Shown piece by piece: positions 1 to 9,646 of a stretch of DNA of 64,000 bases; the stretch's first letter is position 1; each line of letters opens with the position of its first letter. Position numbers and translations under genes: made by a program. Under the pieces are notes generated by a model. The model saw only the letters and a program-made list of their open reading frames with translations, was not told the DNA's origin and ran no database searches. The stretch is from Streptomyces sp. PTY087I2 (GTDB lineage Bacteria; Actinomycetota; Actinomycetes; Streptomycetales; Streptomycetaceae): assembly GCF_001687325.1 (NCBI RefSeq), contig NZ_LZRD01000017.1, positions 115,892-179,891 of the forward strand, read 5' to 3'.

Positions 1-2
1 CC

Positions 3-80
3 CCGCTCCAGAAGACGTTCACCAAGGGCGTCGACATCTACGAGGTGCAGGCGATACTCACGCAGTTCGTCGCCCGGTAA
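3..80 (+). CDS. C-terminal fragment of an unidentified protein
   Basis: The window opens inside a reading frame that ends at the TAA at 78-80. Only about 25 residues are visible, including the stretch GVDIYEVQAILTQFVAR, which has normal Streptomyces codon use. The gene runs in from outside the window and converges tail to tail with the amidase gene nine bases away. The fragment is too short to assign a family. Confidence 0.55.
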   Translation, partial: PLQKTFTKGVDIYEVQAILTQFVAR

Positions 81-89
81 CCCCGCGGC

Positions 90-860
90 TCAGAGGGACG
101 GGCGCAGCCGGGCCGCCGCCGAGTGGCCGGGGACGGCGGCGCGCAGCCTCGCGGCGCGCTCCCGCAGTTCGGGCAGCAGCGCGTAGAGCGCGTCGCCGGG
201 GCAGCGGGTCTCGAAGCTGTCGCGGTGGCCGGAGATGACATGCAGGTGGGCCACCTGCCCCTCGTCGAAGCGGCTCTCGTCGTTCGTCGAGACCAGGTCG
301 ACGCTGCCCAGCGGGTCCGCCCCGGGCCGCAGCTTCCAGGCGGCGAGCTTCACCAGCGCGTCCATCATCGGCTCCGGCACCTCGGCCCCCTCGCCGAAGT
401 TCCCGATCGCCGCGATGCCGACCGTGTCGGCGTTGAACCCCTTGGTGTGCGCGCCGAGCACCGAGCGGCCGACGCCGCCGGCCCGGCCCTCGTAGATGGT
501 GCCGCAGCGGTCGACGAGGAAGTTGTAGCCGATGTCGTCCCAGCCGTCCTGCCGGATGTGGTCGCGCTGGACGGCCCGGATCAGCCGGGGGGCGTCCGCG
601 CAGTCGTAGTCGTTGGGGTTGCCGGTGTGGTGGACGAAGACCGCCCGCGCCGCGCCCGTGTAGTGCGGCCCCTCCCGCACCAGCTTCTCGTCCGCGTGCC
701 AGTCCCGGCGGCTGACGACGGCCGGCTGCGGGAGCCCGCGCGGCGGCCGGGGTCCGGTGGCCGGCTCCGACCCCGGCGTACGGAACGCCGGACCGTCCCC
801 GAACACCAGGAGGGCCAGGGGCAGAACCAGAGCGCCCAGGACGAGTCGGCGGGACCACAT
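90..860 (-). CDS. Secreted PGRP/amidase_2 family N-acetylmuramoyl-L-alanine amidase
   Basis: This 256-residue protein begins with MWSRRLVLGAL and a hydrophobic signal segment (residues 5-20), so it is probably exported and acts on the cell wall. Residues 50-225 carry a peptidoglycan-recognition/amidase_2 fold. Zinc ligands are visible as H77 in FVHHTG, H212 in SGHRD and C220 in RCPGD; the eight-residue His-Cys spacing matches T7 lysozyme-type amidases. The family cleaves the bond between muramic acid and L-alanine. I chose the ATG at 860 because GGTGGAG precedes it; the frame stays open upstream, but that extension is low-complexity Pro/Arg/Gly sequence. It diverges from the permease gene, so a shared promoter region lies at 861-1074. 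Confidence 0.85.
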   Translation of the reverse strand: MWSRRLVLGALVLPLALLVFGDGPAFRTPGSEPATGPRPPRGLPQPAVVSRRDWHADEKLVREGPHYTGAARAVFVHHTGNPNDYDCADAPRLIRAVQRDHIRQDGWDDIGYNFLVDRCGTIYEGRAGGVGRSVLGAHTKGFNADTVGIAAIGNFGEGAEVPEPMMDALVKLAAWKLRPGADPLGSVDLVSTNDESRFDEGQVAHLHVISGHRDSFETRCPGDALYALLPELRERAARLRAAVPGHSAAARLRPSL

Positions 861-1074
861 GGACTCCACCCTGCGCCCTGACCTCCGGGTTCGCAGAGGA
901 GCGGGCCGATCGGGTGACAGGGCGCCGGGCCTGCGCGCCCCCTCCCGCCCTCTCCCCGGACCCTCCCCGCAGCCCGGTCGATCCATCCGGAATGCGCGTT
1001 ATGTCGGGTGTTCTTACGATGAGATCCGCATCATCGCCCGCTCCCTGCGGGGATGCCCGGCGGAGCGAGGAACC

Positions 1075-2577
1075 ATGGCCCACGACCGTGTGCTCGACAA
1101 ACCCGATGTCGGCCTCAAGCCGAACGCGATCGGATTCGTCGACGCCCTTGTCATCGGTCTGAACGCGACCTCTCCGGCGTACTCGCTGGCCGCCGTCATC
1201 GGCCCGATCGTCGCCCTGGTGGGGATCTACGCCCCGGGCGTCATGTTCGCCTCGTTCGTGCCGATGCTGCTGATCGCCTCCGCGTTCTACTACCTGAACA
1301 AGGTCGACCAGGACTGCGGTACGACGTTCTCCTGGGTGACCCGGGCGATGGGCCCGTGGGCGGGCTGGCTGGGGGGCTGGGCGATCACCATGACCGGCGT
1401 CCTGGTGGTGGGCTCGCTGGCCGATGTGGCGGTGAGCTTCACGCTGCTGGCGGTGGGTCTGGACGGCTGGGTCGAGAACGACTTCGCGCGCCAGGCGCTC
1501 ACCGTGCTGCTGATCATCGTGATGACCGGGCTCTGCGTCATCGGCACCGAGCTCTCCGCCAAGGTGCAGAACGTCCTGATCCTCCTCCAGATCGCGTTCC
1601 TGCTGGTCTTCGTCGGGGTGGCGCTCTACCGGGTGTACGCGGGCACCACCGGCTTCGACTCGATCGAGCCGGCCATCGGCTGGCTCGACCCGTTCGGCGC
1701 GGGCGGTGCCGCGCTGACCGGCGGGCTGCTGCTCGGGGTGTTCATCTACTGGGGCTGGGAGTCCGCGGTCAACCTCACCGAGGAGACCGAGGACTCGGCC
1801 AGCGCGCCCGGCAAGGCGGGCCTGTGGTCCACCGTCGTGCTCCTGGTGACCTACCTGTCGGTCGCCATCGCGGTCGTCGCCTTCGCGGGTACGGCGTTCC
1901 TGGCGGAGAACGCGGGCGAGGAGGAGTTCATCTTCGCCCAGCTCGCCGGGGACGTCCTGGGCGGCTGGGACTGGATCCTGCTGCTGGCGGTGGCCACCTC
2001 CGCGATCGCCTCCACCCAGACGACGATCATCCCGGCGTCCCGGACCGCCCTGTCCATGGCCCGACGCCAGGCGCTGCCGCAGCACTTCGGGCACATCAGC
2101 CCCCGGTTCCGTACCCCGGACGTGAGTACGTGGTGGGTCGCCGGGATCGCCATCGCCTGGTACCTGGTCGTCAACCAGATCTCCACCAACGCCCTCTTCG
2201 ACTCGCTCACCGCGCTGTCCCTGCTGATCGCCTTCTACTACGCGCTCACCGGGGTGGCCTGCGCGGTCTACTACCGGCGTCATCTCACCGAGAGCCTGCG
2301 CAACTTCCTGCTCATCGGGCTCGGCCCGGTCGTCGGCGCCGGACTGCTGACCTGGCTGCTGGTGCGGTCGGTGATGGACATGTCCGACCCGGCCAACTCC
2401 TACAGCGGCACCTCCTGGTTCGGCCTCGGCCCGCCGCTCGTCATCGGCATCGCGATCTCCGTGGTCGGCGTGGTCCTCATGGTGGTGTGGCGGCTGTGCG
2501 ACGCGGCGTTCTGGCAGGAGCGGCCGGGGGTCGCGGACCCGGACCTGGTGCACGCCACGACCCGGAAGGGGCCGTGA
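1075..2577 (+). CDS. APC-family amino acid permease
   Basis: The 500-residue product has about 12 hydrophobic segments and an N-terminal first helix with the GLNATSPAYSLA stretch typical of APC-superfamily amino acid/polyamine transporters. It is expected to be a cytoplasmic-membrane secondary transporter; substrate cannot be told from sequence. The ATG at 1075 follows GCGAGGAACC. The frame is open upstream to 757, but that part is on the opposite strand of the amidase signal region and looks non-coding. A universal stress protein gene starts one base after the stop, so the two are almost certainly cotranscribed, a common pairing for APC transporters. Confidence 0.85.
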   Translation: MAHDRVLDKPDVGLKPNAIGFVDALVIGLNATSPAYSLAAVIGPIVALVGIYAPGVMFASFVPMLLIASAFYYLNKVDQDCGTTFSWVTRAMGPWAGWLGGWAITMTGVLVVGSLADVAVSFTLLAVGLDGWVENDFARQALTVLLIIVMTGLCVIGTELSAKVQNVLILLQIAFLLVFVGVALYRVYAGTTGFDSIEPAIGWLDPFGAGGAALTGGLLLGVFIYWGWESAVNLTEETEDSASAPGKAGLWSTVVLLVTYLSVAIAVVAFAGTAFLAENAGEEEFIFAQLAGDVLGGWDWILLLAVATSAIASTQTTIIPASRTALSMARRQALPQHFGHISPRFRTPDVSTWWVAGIAIAWYLVVNQISTNALFDSLTALSLLIAFYYALTGVACAVYYRRHLTESLRNFLLIGLGPVVGAGLLTWLLVRSVMDMSDPANSYSGTSWFGLGPPLVIGIAISVVGVVLMVVWRLCDAAFWQERPGVADPDLVHATTRKGP

Positions 2578-2578
2578 G

Positions 2579-3019
2579 ATGTCGGTCGTCCTCGGTTACG
2601 ACGAGTCCCCCGGCGCCGCCCGCGCCCTGCGCATCGCCATCGAGGTGGCGGCCGCGTACGGGGAGGAGCTGGTGATGGTCTACGGGGCCGCCGCCCCCGG
2701 GCTGCGCGACGGCGCGGAGTACCGCAGCCACTACGACGCGATCCGGCAGGCCGGGCGCACCGGCCTGGAGCACGCGCTGACGTCCGCCGAGGAGGCGGGC
2801 GTCCCGGCCTCGGTCGAGGTGCTGGACGAGAAGCCCGCCCAGGCCCTGCTGGACGCCGCCGAACGGCACGGGGCCCGGGTCATCGTGGTCGGCACCTGGG
2901 GCGAGAGCCCGATGCGCGGGGCCCTGCTGGGCTCGACCCCGCACAAGCTGCTGCACATGTCGACGGTCCCGGTGCTGTGCGTACCGACGGAGGAGGACCC
3001 GGAACAGCCGCAGCCGTAG
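2579..3019 (+). CDS. Universal stress protein (UspA family)
   Basis: This 146-residue protein shows the Usp fold: an N-terminal VVLGYDESPGAARAL strand-loop and a C-terminal nucleotide-binding motif of the G-x2-G-x9-G-S/T type seen in GTWGESPMRGALLGSTPHK. The family binds ATP or related nucleotides and modulates partner proteins under stress. The ATG begins one base after the permease stop (TGAGATG), so translation is probably coupled. The context suggests it monitors or regulates that transporter; this is inference. Confidence 0.85.
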   Translation: MSVVLGYDESPGAARALRIAIEVAAAYGEELVMVYGAAAPGLRDGAEYRSHYDAIRQAGRTGLEHALTSAEEAGVPASVEVLDEKPAQALLDAAERHGARVIVVGTWGESPMRGALLGSTPHKLLHMSTVPVLCVPTEEDPEQPQP

Positions 3020-3062
3020 GCGACCGTACGGGCCGGAGCAGCCACAGCCGTAGGAGGCCGGG

Positions 3063-4295
3063 TCACCACACCTCCCCGTTCTCCGCCCCCCGCCCCGGAA
3101 CGGCCCTGCCTCCGTCGCCGCCGGCCTCCTCCCCGCGCAGCAGCCGGAACGCCAGCAGCGGGAACACCAGCACGGACACCATCGCGCCCGCGACCAGGGC
3201 CGCCGCCTCCCCCGCCCCGATCACCTTCTCGTCCAGGCCGATCGCGGTGATCGCGACGACCAGCGGCAGACACGTCGAGGTGAAGAGGCCGAGCGCGGCC
3301 CGCGGGGCCCGCCCGGTCAGGTCGCGCGGGGCCAGCAGATACGCCGGAACGCCGCGCACCAGCAGGAACAGCAGAAGGAAGACCGGCAGGAGCGCCAGCG
3401 GGCGACCGCCGTCCAGGAGCGCCGCCAGGTCGAAGTCGATGCCCGTGACGATGTAGAAGAACGGCACGAGGAAGCCGAAGCCCATCGCCTCGACCCGCTC
3501 CAGGATCGCGTCGCTGCGCTCGGGCACCGCCCCCTGGAGGACGAGCCGGGTCAGCATCCCCGCCGCGAACGCGCCGAGCAGCGTGTCCAGGCCGAAGACA
3601 TGGGCGAGCCCCAGCATCCCGGCCAGCAGCAGCATCACGAAGCGCACGGCGAACTGGCCGCTGGAGTGCAGGGTCACCGCGATGATCCGGGCGAACCACG
3701 GCGGCCTCGGCCGCATCGCCCAGAACACCGCGCCCGCCGTGACGACCGCGAACACGGCCAGCACCGCGCTCGCCGCCCCCGGGCTGCGCCCGCTGAACAG
3801 CAGGGCCATCGCGATGATCGGCCCGAACTCCCCCACCGACCCGAACGCCATCACCACCGACCCGAACCGCCCCTCAAGGCGCCCCGAGTCCCGCAGGATC
3901 GGCAGCACGGCGCCCAGCGCGGTGCTGGTCAGCGCGGTACCGATGACGAGGCTCTTCGCCAGGTCCGCCCCGCTCAGCAGCAGGGCGACGCCGAGCCCGG
4001 CGGCGAACGACAGCACCCAGGCCCCGCCCGCCCGGCGCAGCGTGTCGCCGCGGACCTCGGCGAACTTGATCTCGTACCCCGCCAGGAAGATCAGCATCGA
4101 GAGCCCGAGGTCGGACAGGGTGTCGATGACCTGGTCGTGATGGGCCCAGCCGAGCACATCGGGCCCGACCAGGATGCCGAGCACGATCTCGAAGATGACG
4201 ACGGGGACCGGCAGCCACCGCCCGGTCGCGTAACCGAGCAGCGGGGCGAGAACCGCCAGGGCCATGATCAGAACGAGGGTGCCCGGGTGCTCCAT
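3063..4295 (-). CDS. Kef-type cation/proton antiporter (CPA2)
   Basis: The 410-residue protein consists almost wholly of 11-12 hydrophobic helices. It begins MEHPGTLVLIMALAVLAPLL and contains GYEIKFAEVRGD and the LGAVLPILRDSG stretch characteristic of the Na_H_Exchanger domain of KefB/KefC-like antiporters. It probably exchanges K+ or Na+ for protons at the cell membrane. No C-terminal TrkA/RCK regulatory domain is present, so this is a membrane-domain-only form. It reads toward the Usp gene and diverges from the MMPL transporter gene. The start at 4295 has only a weak GAG ribosome site. Confidence 0.8.
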   Translation of the reverse strand: MEHPGTLVLIMALAVLAPLLGYATGRWLPVPVVIFEIVLGILVGPDVLGWAHHDQVIDTLSDLGLSMLIFLAGYEIKFAEVRGDTLRRAGGAWVLSFAAGLGVALLLSGADLAKSLVIGTALTSTALGAVLPILRDSGRLEGRFGSVVMAFGSVGEFGPIIAMALLFSGRSPGAASAVLAVFAVVTAGAVFWAMRPRPPWFARIIAVTLHSSGQFAVRFVMLLLAGMLGLAHVFGLDTLLGAFAAGMLTRLVLQGAVPERSDAILERVEAMGFGFLVPFFYIVTGIDFDLAALLDGGRPLALLPVFLLLFLLVRGVPAYLLAPRDLTGRAPRAALGLFTSTCLPLVVAITAIGLDEKVIGAGEAAALVAGAMVSVLVFPLLAFRLLRGEEAGGDGGRAVPGRGAENGEVW

Positions 4296-4489
4296 CGCTC
4301 GTGTATAGCAAGGAACGCCCCGGAATCACCCGCTATGACACCCTCGGCCGGCCCCGCCCCCCGTCACCCGTTCTCCCGCACCGGAGTGCCGGCCGGCGGC
4401 CGGGGCCGTTGAATGCGAAGTCAGCGAGCCCCCGAAGGCGTCCCTGCCGGGAACACCGTCGCGACCAGGGCGGAAGGCAGGAGAAGCAG

Positions 4490-6751
4490 ATGCCGTCGTC
4501 ACAGGCCCGCACGGCCCGGGAAGCCGCCCCGCGCCGCCGGGGAGCGCTGCGCGCCACCGGCGAGTGGTGCGCCCGGCACTTCGTGACCGTCCTGGTCCTG
4601 TGGGTGGCCGCGCTCGCCGGGCTCCAGGTCCTCCAGCACGCGTACGGCGGCGACTACTCCGACGACTTCTCGCTCCCCGGCACCCAGTCCCAGGACGGCC
4701 TCGACGTCCTGAAGGCGCACGCCCCGCAGGCGGGCGGGTACAGCGCTCAGGTCGTCCTGCACGACCCGGACAAGCCGCTCACCTCCGTATCCGACCAGGT
4801 CGCGACCGCCGTCACCGACATCGAGAAGCTGCCGGACGTGCTGTCGGCGCAGAACCCGCTGCCGTCGTCCGGGTCCGCCCCGCCCCCGCCGCCCGACCCG
4901 AACACCGGGCCGCTCTCCACCGACCAGAAGACCGCCTACATCACCGTCCGGTTCAGCGTGCAGCCCTCCACGCTCGACCCGTCCTATCTGGACGGGGTCG
5001 ACGACGCGGTGCGGCCGCTGCGGTCGGCCGGGGTGACGGTGGAGTACGGCGGTTCGCTCGGCGAACTGGCCCGGCCCGAGCCGAGCGACCGCACCAGCGA
5101 GGCGATCGGCTTCGGGGTGGCGATCGTGGTCCTGCTGATCGGCTTCGGCAGTCTGCCGGCCGCCGTGCTGCCGCTGGTCACCGCGCTGGTCTGCGCCCTG
5201 TGCGGGCTGGCGCTGCTGGGGCTGCTGGCCGCCGCCGCGACCTTCGCGACCGTCTCCCCGACGCTCGCCACGATGATCGGGATCGGCGTCGGCATCGGCT
5301 ACGCCCTCTTCCTGGTCACCCGGCACCGGCAGAACCTCGTCGACGGCCAGGACCCGGTGACCGCCGCCGGGAACGCCGCCGCCACCAGCGGGCACGCCGT
5401 GCTGCTCTCCGGCTGCACGGTGATCATCGCGCTGTCGGGCCTCTGGGTCTCCGGGATCGGGTTCATCGGCAAGCTGGGCCTGGCCGCGGCGGTCACCGTC
5501 GTCACCGCGGTGGCGGGCGCCCTCACGCTCGTACCGGCGGTCCTCGGTCTGATCGGCCGCCGTATCGACCGCGTACGGGTACGGAAACCGGTGGCCGAGA
5601 CCGTACCGGCCCCCGAGGGCGCGGAGCCCGGCGGCTGGCACCGGTACGCGCAGCGGGTGGAGCGGCGGCCCTGGTGGTTCCTGGCCGGCGGGGTGGTGCT
5701 GCTGGCGATCCTGTCCTTCCCGGTCCTCTTCATCCAGCTCGGTCACATCGGGGAGGGCGCGGACCCCAAGTCGTTCACGGACCGGCGCGCCTACGACCTG
5801 ATGTCGAGCGCCTTCGGCCCCGGCTCCAACGGCCCGCTGACCGTGGTCATCGACCAGAGCAAGGTGTCGTCCGGCGACCGTTCCGCCCTCGCCGACCAGG
5901 CGCAGAAGGCGCTGACCGGGGTGCCCGACGCCGAGGTGATCACCCAGCTGACCGCCACGTCGGACGGCGACGTGCTGACCGCCACTGCCTACTCGGTGGC
6001 CGCCCCGCAGGACGAACGGACCACCTCGCTGACGAACCGCCTCACCGACGACGTCCTGCCGCAGGCGGTCTCCGGCTACGACGCGAGCACGTACGTCACC
6101 GGGACGACCGCCGCCCAGGTCGACTTCCTGGACATCGTCTCCAGCAGGCTGCCGCTGATCATCGCGGTCGTCGTGGGCCTGGCGTTCCTGGTGATCCTGG
6201 CCGTCTTCCGGGGCCTGCTCGTCGCGGTGAAGGCCGCCGTCCTCAATGTGCTCTCGATCGCCGCCTCGTACGGGGTCGTGGTCGCGGTCTTCCAGTGGGG
6301 CTGGGGCGGCCCGGCGCTGGGGGTGTCGGGGAAGGTGCCGATCGAGAGCTATGTCCCGATGATGATGTTCGCGATCGTCTTCGGGCTGAGCATGGACTAC
6401 GAGATCTTCCTGCTCTCCCGCATCCACGAGGCGTGGGTGCGCACCGGGGACGCGCGCGCGAGCGTGGCGCACGCGCTGGAGATCACCGCCCGGGTCATCA
6501 CCTGCGCGGCGCTCATCATGGTGAGCGTCTTCGCCGCGTTCATCATCAGCGACAACATCGTGGTGAAGATGCTGGGCCTGGGGCTGGCGGCCAGCGTGCT
6601 CATCGACGCCACCGTCGTCCGGCTGCTGCTGGTCCCGGCGGTGATGACCCTGCTCGGCCGGGCCGCATGGTGGATCCCGGGCCCGCTGGACCGGATCCTG
6701 CCGCACCTGGACGCGGAGGGAAGCGCGCAGCCGCCCCGTACGCGCACGTGA
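4490..6751 (+). CDS. MMPL-family RND transporter
   Basis: The 753-residue product has the MmpL architecture: one N-terminal transmembrane helix (residues 25-45), a large extracytoplasmic loop, a block of about five helices (residues 195-370), a second loop, and a final helix block (residues 560-735) with FGLSMDYEIFLLSRIHE, the signature of the second MMPL domain. These proton-driven transporters move lipids or other hydrophobic metabolites across the membrane. The ATG at 4490 is preceded by GGCAGGAGAAG; the open frame extends upstream but without a better site. It stands alone between the divergent antiporter and the downstream acyltransferase, so the substrate is unknown. Confidence 0.85.
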   Translation: MPSSQARTAREAAPRRRGALRATGEWCARHFVTVLVLWVAALAGLQVLQHAYGGDYSDDFSLPGTQSQDGLDVLKAHAPQAGGYSAQVVLHDPDKPLTSVSDQVATAVTDIEKLPDVLSAQNPLPSSGSAPPPPPDPNTGPLSTDQKTAYITVRFSVQPSTLDPSYLDGVDDAVRPLRSAGVTVEYGGSLGELARPEPSDRTSEAIGFGVAIVVLLIGFGSLPAAVLPLVTALVCALCGLALLGLLAAAATFATVSPTLATMIGIGVGIGYALFLVTRHRQNLVDGQDPVTAAGNAAATSGHAVLLSGCTVIIALSGLWVSGIGFIGKLGLAAAVTVVTAVAGALTLVPAVLGLIGRRIDRVRVRKPVAETVPAPEGAEPGGWHRYAQRVERRPWWFLAGGVVLLAILSFPVLFIQLGHIGEGADPKSFTDRRAYDLMSSAFGPGSNGPLTVVIDQSKVSSGDRSALADQAQKALTGVPDAEVITQLTATSDGDVLTATAYSVAAPQDERTTSLTNRLTDDVLPQAVSGYDASTYVTGTTAAQVDFLDIVSSRLPLIIAVVVGLAFLVILAVFRGLLVAVKAAVLNVLSIAASYGVVVAVFQWGWGGPALGVSGKVPIESYVPMMMFAIVFGLSMDYEIFLLSRIHEAWVRTGDARASVAHALEITARVITCAALIMVSVFAAFIISDNIVVKMLGLGLAASVLIDATVVRLLLVPAVMTLLGRAAWWIPGPLDRILPHLDAEGSAQPPRTRT

Positions 6752-6801
6752 TGCGGGACACAGTGGGTTGAGGGAACCTCCTGGCGTTCTAGGGTGTCAG
6801 G

Positions 6802-7896
6802 ATGTCTCAGCCGCCCCCCACAACCACCTCCGAGCAGCCGCGCCCGATAGCCGCTGCCGGCGCCCCCGAGACCGGAAAGCCCTCTTCCGGCGGCCGGGAT
6901 CACTTCTTCGACAACGCGAAGTATCTGGCGATCGTGCTGGTGGCGATCGGACACGCGTGGGAGCCGCTGCCCCCCGGCCGCCTCGTGGAAGCCTCGTACA
7001 CCTTCATCTACACGTTCCACATGCCCGTGTTCATCCTCATCGCGGGCTACTTCTCGCGGAACTTCGAGCTGCGGCCGGACCGGGTGTGGAAGCTGGTCAC
7101 CAGCCTTCTGGTGCCGTACGTCCTGTTCGAGGTGGCCTACACGCTCTTCGAGCGGGCGACGGACCGGCCGGACTACTCGCTCTCGCTGCTGTCGCCGTAC
7201 TGGCTGCTGTGGTTCCTGCCCGCCCTGTTCTTCTGGCGGCTGTCCACCCCGGTCTGGCAGGCCGTGCGCTTCCCGGTGCTGGTCTCCCTCGCGCTCGCCG
7301 CCCTCGCGACGCTGTCCCCGGCCGCCGACGGGTCCCTCCAGGTCCAGCGGATGCTCCAGTTCCTGCCGTTCTACGTCCTCGGCCTGCGGCTGCGCCCGGA
7401 ACACTTCCAGCTGGTGCGCTCCACCTGGGTGCGGGTCGTCTCGGTGCCGCTGTTCGCCGTCGGGATGCTCGTGGCGTACTGGCTGGTGCCCCGGACGTCC
7501 ACCTCGTGGTTCTTCCGCAAGAGCAGCACCGACCGGCTGGACACCGCCCAGTGGACGGGCCCGACCGCCACCGTGCTGCTGTTCGTGGCCGCGCTCGTGC
7601 TGGGCGCCTGCTTCCTCGCCTGGGTGCCGAAGGGCAGGAGCTGGATGACCGTGCTGGGCACCTGCACGCTGTACGGGTATCTCCTCCACGGCTTCGTCGT
7701 GCGGGGCCTGGAGTACGGCGGCCTCTACGACGACCCGTTCTTCGACACCACGCTGGGCACGGTCGCCGTGACCCTGAGCGCGATCGCCGTCATCACCCTG
7801 CTCTGCACGCCCCCGGTCCGGCGGCTGCTGCGCCCGGTGCTGGAGCCGCGCATGGCGTGGGCCCGGCAGAAGCCGCCGGCCGCCGGGGCGTCCTGA
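6802..7896 (+). CDS. Acyltransferase 3 family membrane protein
   Basis: This 364-residue polytopic protein starts with about 35 hydrophilic residues and then FFDNAKYLAIVLVAIGHAWE, the first helix motif of acyltransferase-3/OafA-type enzymes, with the conserved His. The following IYTFHMPVFILIAGY stretch supports this family. About ten hydrophobic segments follow. Such enzymes O-acetylate sugars, cell-wall or lipid acceptors; the acceptor here is not evident. A weak AGGGTGTCAGG site precedes the ATG. It lies 50 bases after the MMPL gene in the same direction and could be cotranscribed. Confidence 0.8.
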   Translation: MSQPPPTTTSEQPRPIAAAGAPETGKPSSGGRDHFFDNAKYLAIVLVAIGHAWEPLPPGRLVEASYTFIYTFHMPVFILIAGYFSRNFELRPDRVWKLVTSLLVPYVLFEVAYTLFERATDRPDYSLSLLSPYWLLWFLPALFFWRLSTPVWQAVRFPVLVSLALAALATLSPAADGSLQVQRMLQFLPFYVLGLRLRPEHFQLVRSTWVRVVSVPLFAVGMLVAYWLVPRTSTSWFFRKSSTDRLDTAQWTGPTATVLLFVAALVLGACFLAWVPKGRSWMTVLGTCTLYGYLLHGFVVRGLEYGGLYDDPFFDTTLGTVAVTLSAIAVITLLCTPPVRRLLRPVLEPRMAWARQKPPAAGAS

Positions 7897-7932
7897 GACG
7901 CACCGGACGGCCGGGCGCCTGAGCCGTACGGC

Positions 7933-9390
7933 TCAGGCGGCGCGGTTCTTCCGGCGCTGCGCGGCGGCCGCCCGGGCCTCGGGCGTCGGCGTTCCGGGGC
8001 GGCCGCGCCGGGCCGGGGCCCCGCCGCCGCGCTGCGTACCGCGGCCCATGAACGCGCCGCCGCCACCGCGCCCGGAGCGCTCCTTGGGCGGGGCGATACC
8101 GGCGACCGGGACGCCGGAGGGCGCCTGCGCACCGGTGATCCGGCTCAGCTCGGCCTCACCGGAGCGGACCTGGGCGATCTGCGGCCTGATCCCGGCATCC
8201 GCCATCAGCCGCGTCATCTCGCGGCGCTGGTTGGGCAGCACCAGCGTGACGACGCTGCCGGACTCCCCGGCCCGGGCGGTGCGGCCCCCGCGGTGCAGGT
8301 AGTCCTTGTGGTCGGTCGGCGGGTCCACGTTGACGACCAGGTCGAGGTTGTCGACGTGGATGCCGCGCGCCGCGACGTTGGTGGCGACCAGCACCGTGAC
8401 CTGCCCGGACTTGAACCGCTCCAGGGTGCGGGTGCGCTGCGGCTGGGACTTGCCGCCGTGCAGCGCCGCCGCCCGGACCCCGCTGTGCAGCAGATGGTCG
8501 GTGAGCCGGTCCACGGCGTGCTTGGTGTCCAGGAACATGATCACGCGGCCGTCGCGGGCCGCGATCTCCGTCGTGGTGGCGTACTTGTCGGCGCCCTGGA
8601 CGTACAGCACGTGGTGCTCCATCGTCGTGACCGCGCCGGCGGCCGGGTCGACGGAGTGCACGACCGGGTCCTTCAGATACGTACGCACCAGAAGGTCGAC
8701 GTTGCGGTCCAGGGTGGCCGAGAAGAGCATCCGCTGCCCGTCCGGGTTCACCTGGTCGAGCAGCTCGGTGACCTGCGGCATGAAGCCCATGTCGGCCATC
8801 TGGTCGGCCTCGTCGAGGACCGTGACGGTGACCCGGTCCAGCTTGCAGTCGCGGCGCTCGATCAGGTCCTTGAGGCGGCCCGGCGTGGCGACGACGACCT
8901 CGGCCCCGCCGCGCAGCGCGCTCGCCTGACGCCCGATGGACATGCCGCCGACGACGGTGGCGAGGCGCAGCTTCAGCGACCGGGCGTACGGGGTGAGCGC
9001 GTCGGTGACCTGCTGGGCCAGCTCCCGGGTGGGGACGAGGACCAGGGCGAGCGGGCGCTTGGCGTCGGCGCGGCGGCCGGCCGTGCGGGCCAGCAGCGCG
9101 AGGCCGAAGGCGAGGGTCTTGCCGGAGCCGGTGCGGCCACGGCCCAGGACGTCCCGGCCGGCCAGCGAGTTCGGCAGGGTGGCCGCCTGGATCGGGAAGG
9201 GCACGGTGACGCCCTCGGTGGCCAGTGCCTTCTTCAGCGGTGCGGGCATCTCCAGCTCGTCGAAGGTCTCGGCGGCGGGGAGGGCCGGGGTGAGCGTCAC
9301 CGGCAGGGCGAACTCGCCCTTGACGCCAGAGGCGGAACGGCGGCCGTGGCCACCGGACCGGCGGGGGGTGCGGGTGTGTTCGCGATGCAT
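7933..9390 (-). CDS. DEAD-box ATP-dependent RNA helicase
   Basis: The 485-residue protein carries all helicase motifs in order: Q-motif region PFPIQAATLP, motif I GRTGSGKT, Ia PTRELAQ, Ib TPGR, II LDEADQMADMGF, III SAT, and motif VI HRGGRTARAG, followed by a glycine/arginine-rich tail (last 60 residues) typical of cold-induced RNA-binding helicases. It unwinds RNA structures in the cytoplasm. The ATG at 9390 is chosen for the GAGGAAAGG site; upstream sequence in frame is implausible protein. It lies directly downstream of the cold-shock protein gene on the same strand, separated by a strong terminator, and the pair suggests a cold response module. Confidence 0.88.
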   Translation of the reverse strand: MHREHTRTPRRSGGHGRRSASGVKGEFALPVTLTPALPAAETFDELEMPAPLKKALATEGVTVPFPIQAATLPNSLAGRDVLGRGRTGSGKTLAFGLALLARTAGRRADAKRPLALVLVPTRELAQQVTDALTPYARSLKLRLATVVGGMSIGRQASALRGGAEVVVATPGRLKDLIERRDCKLDRVTVTVLDEADQMADMGFMPQVTELLDQVNPDGQRMLFSATLDRNVDLLVRTYLKDPVVHSVDPAAGAVTTMEHHVLYVQGADKYATTTEIAARDGRVIMFLDTKHAVDRLTDHLLHSGVRAAALHGGKSQPQRTRTLERFKSGQVTVLVATNVAARGIHVDNLDLVVNVDPPTDHKDYLHRGGRTARAGESGSVVTLVLPNQRREMTRLMADAGIRPQIAQVRSGEAELSRITGAQAPSGVPVAGIAPPKERSGRGGGGAFMGRGTQRGGGAPARRGRPGTPTPEARAAAAQRRKNRAA

Positions 9391-9590
9391 GCAGAACCTT
9401 TCCTCGATGAGCGCGTATCGGATGGGCGCGTATCGAGGGATTCTTTTTCGGGAAGCGAAGATGAACAGCACCCGGAATCGCAAGAACGAGCCGATGAAAT
9501 GACAGAGAAAACGGAGCCGGGGCGCCGGGAACAGGATCCGGCCGCGGCTCCGCCGACGGCCGCGCGCGGCGGCCCCCCGAAACGACAACG
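9391..9590 (-). promoter_or_regulatory. Upstream region of the DEAD-box helicase
   Basis: These 200 bases between the cspA terminator and the helicase start contain two copies of GCGCGTATCG (9411-9420 and 9427-9436) and a relatively AT-rich stretch (9437-9500) that probably holds the helicase promoter and a long 5' untranslated leader. No gene is seen. Confidence 0.4.
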
Positions 9591-9626
9591 AGCTGGGGCC
9601 CGCACCCCAAGGTGCGGGCCCCAGCT
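9591..9626 (-). terminator. Terminator after the cold-shock gene
   Basis: A perfect 16-base-pair stem (9591-9606 with 9611-9626) closes on the four-base loop CCAA. It begins 20 bases after the csp stop codon and lacks a clear U tract, as is usual in Streptomyces. It isolates the csp transcript from the helicase gene. Confidence 0.85.
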
Positions 9627-9646
9627 GCGTCGTGCTGCCCGAGTGA

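Noticed and set aside
58..2553. Long open frame antisense to the permease
   Set aside because: High GC leaves antisense frames open. Its product is a Gly/Arg/Asp/His-rich sequence with no helices matching any family, and the plus-strand permease explains the region.
4499..6706. 735-residue frames overlapping the MMPL transporter on both strands
   Set aside because: These are out-of-frame shadows with extreme Arg, Pro, Gly and His content; the transporter frame has normal composition and membrane helices.
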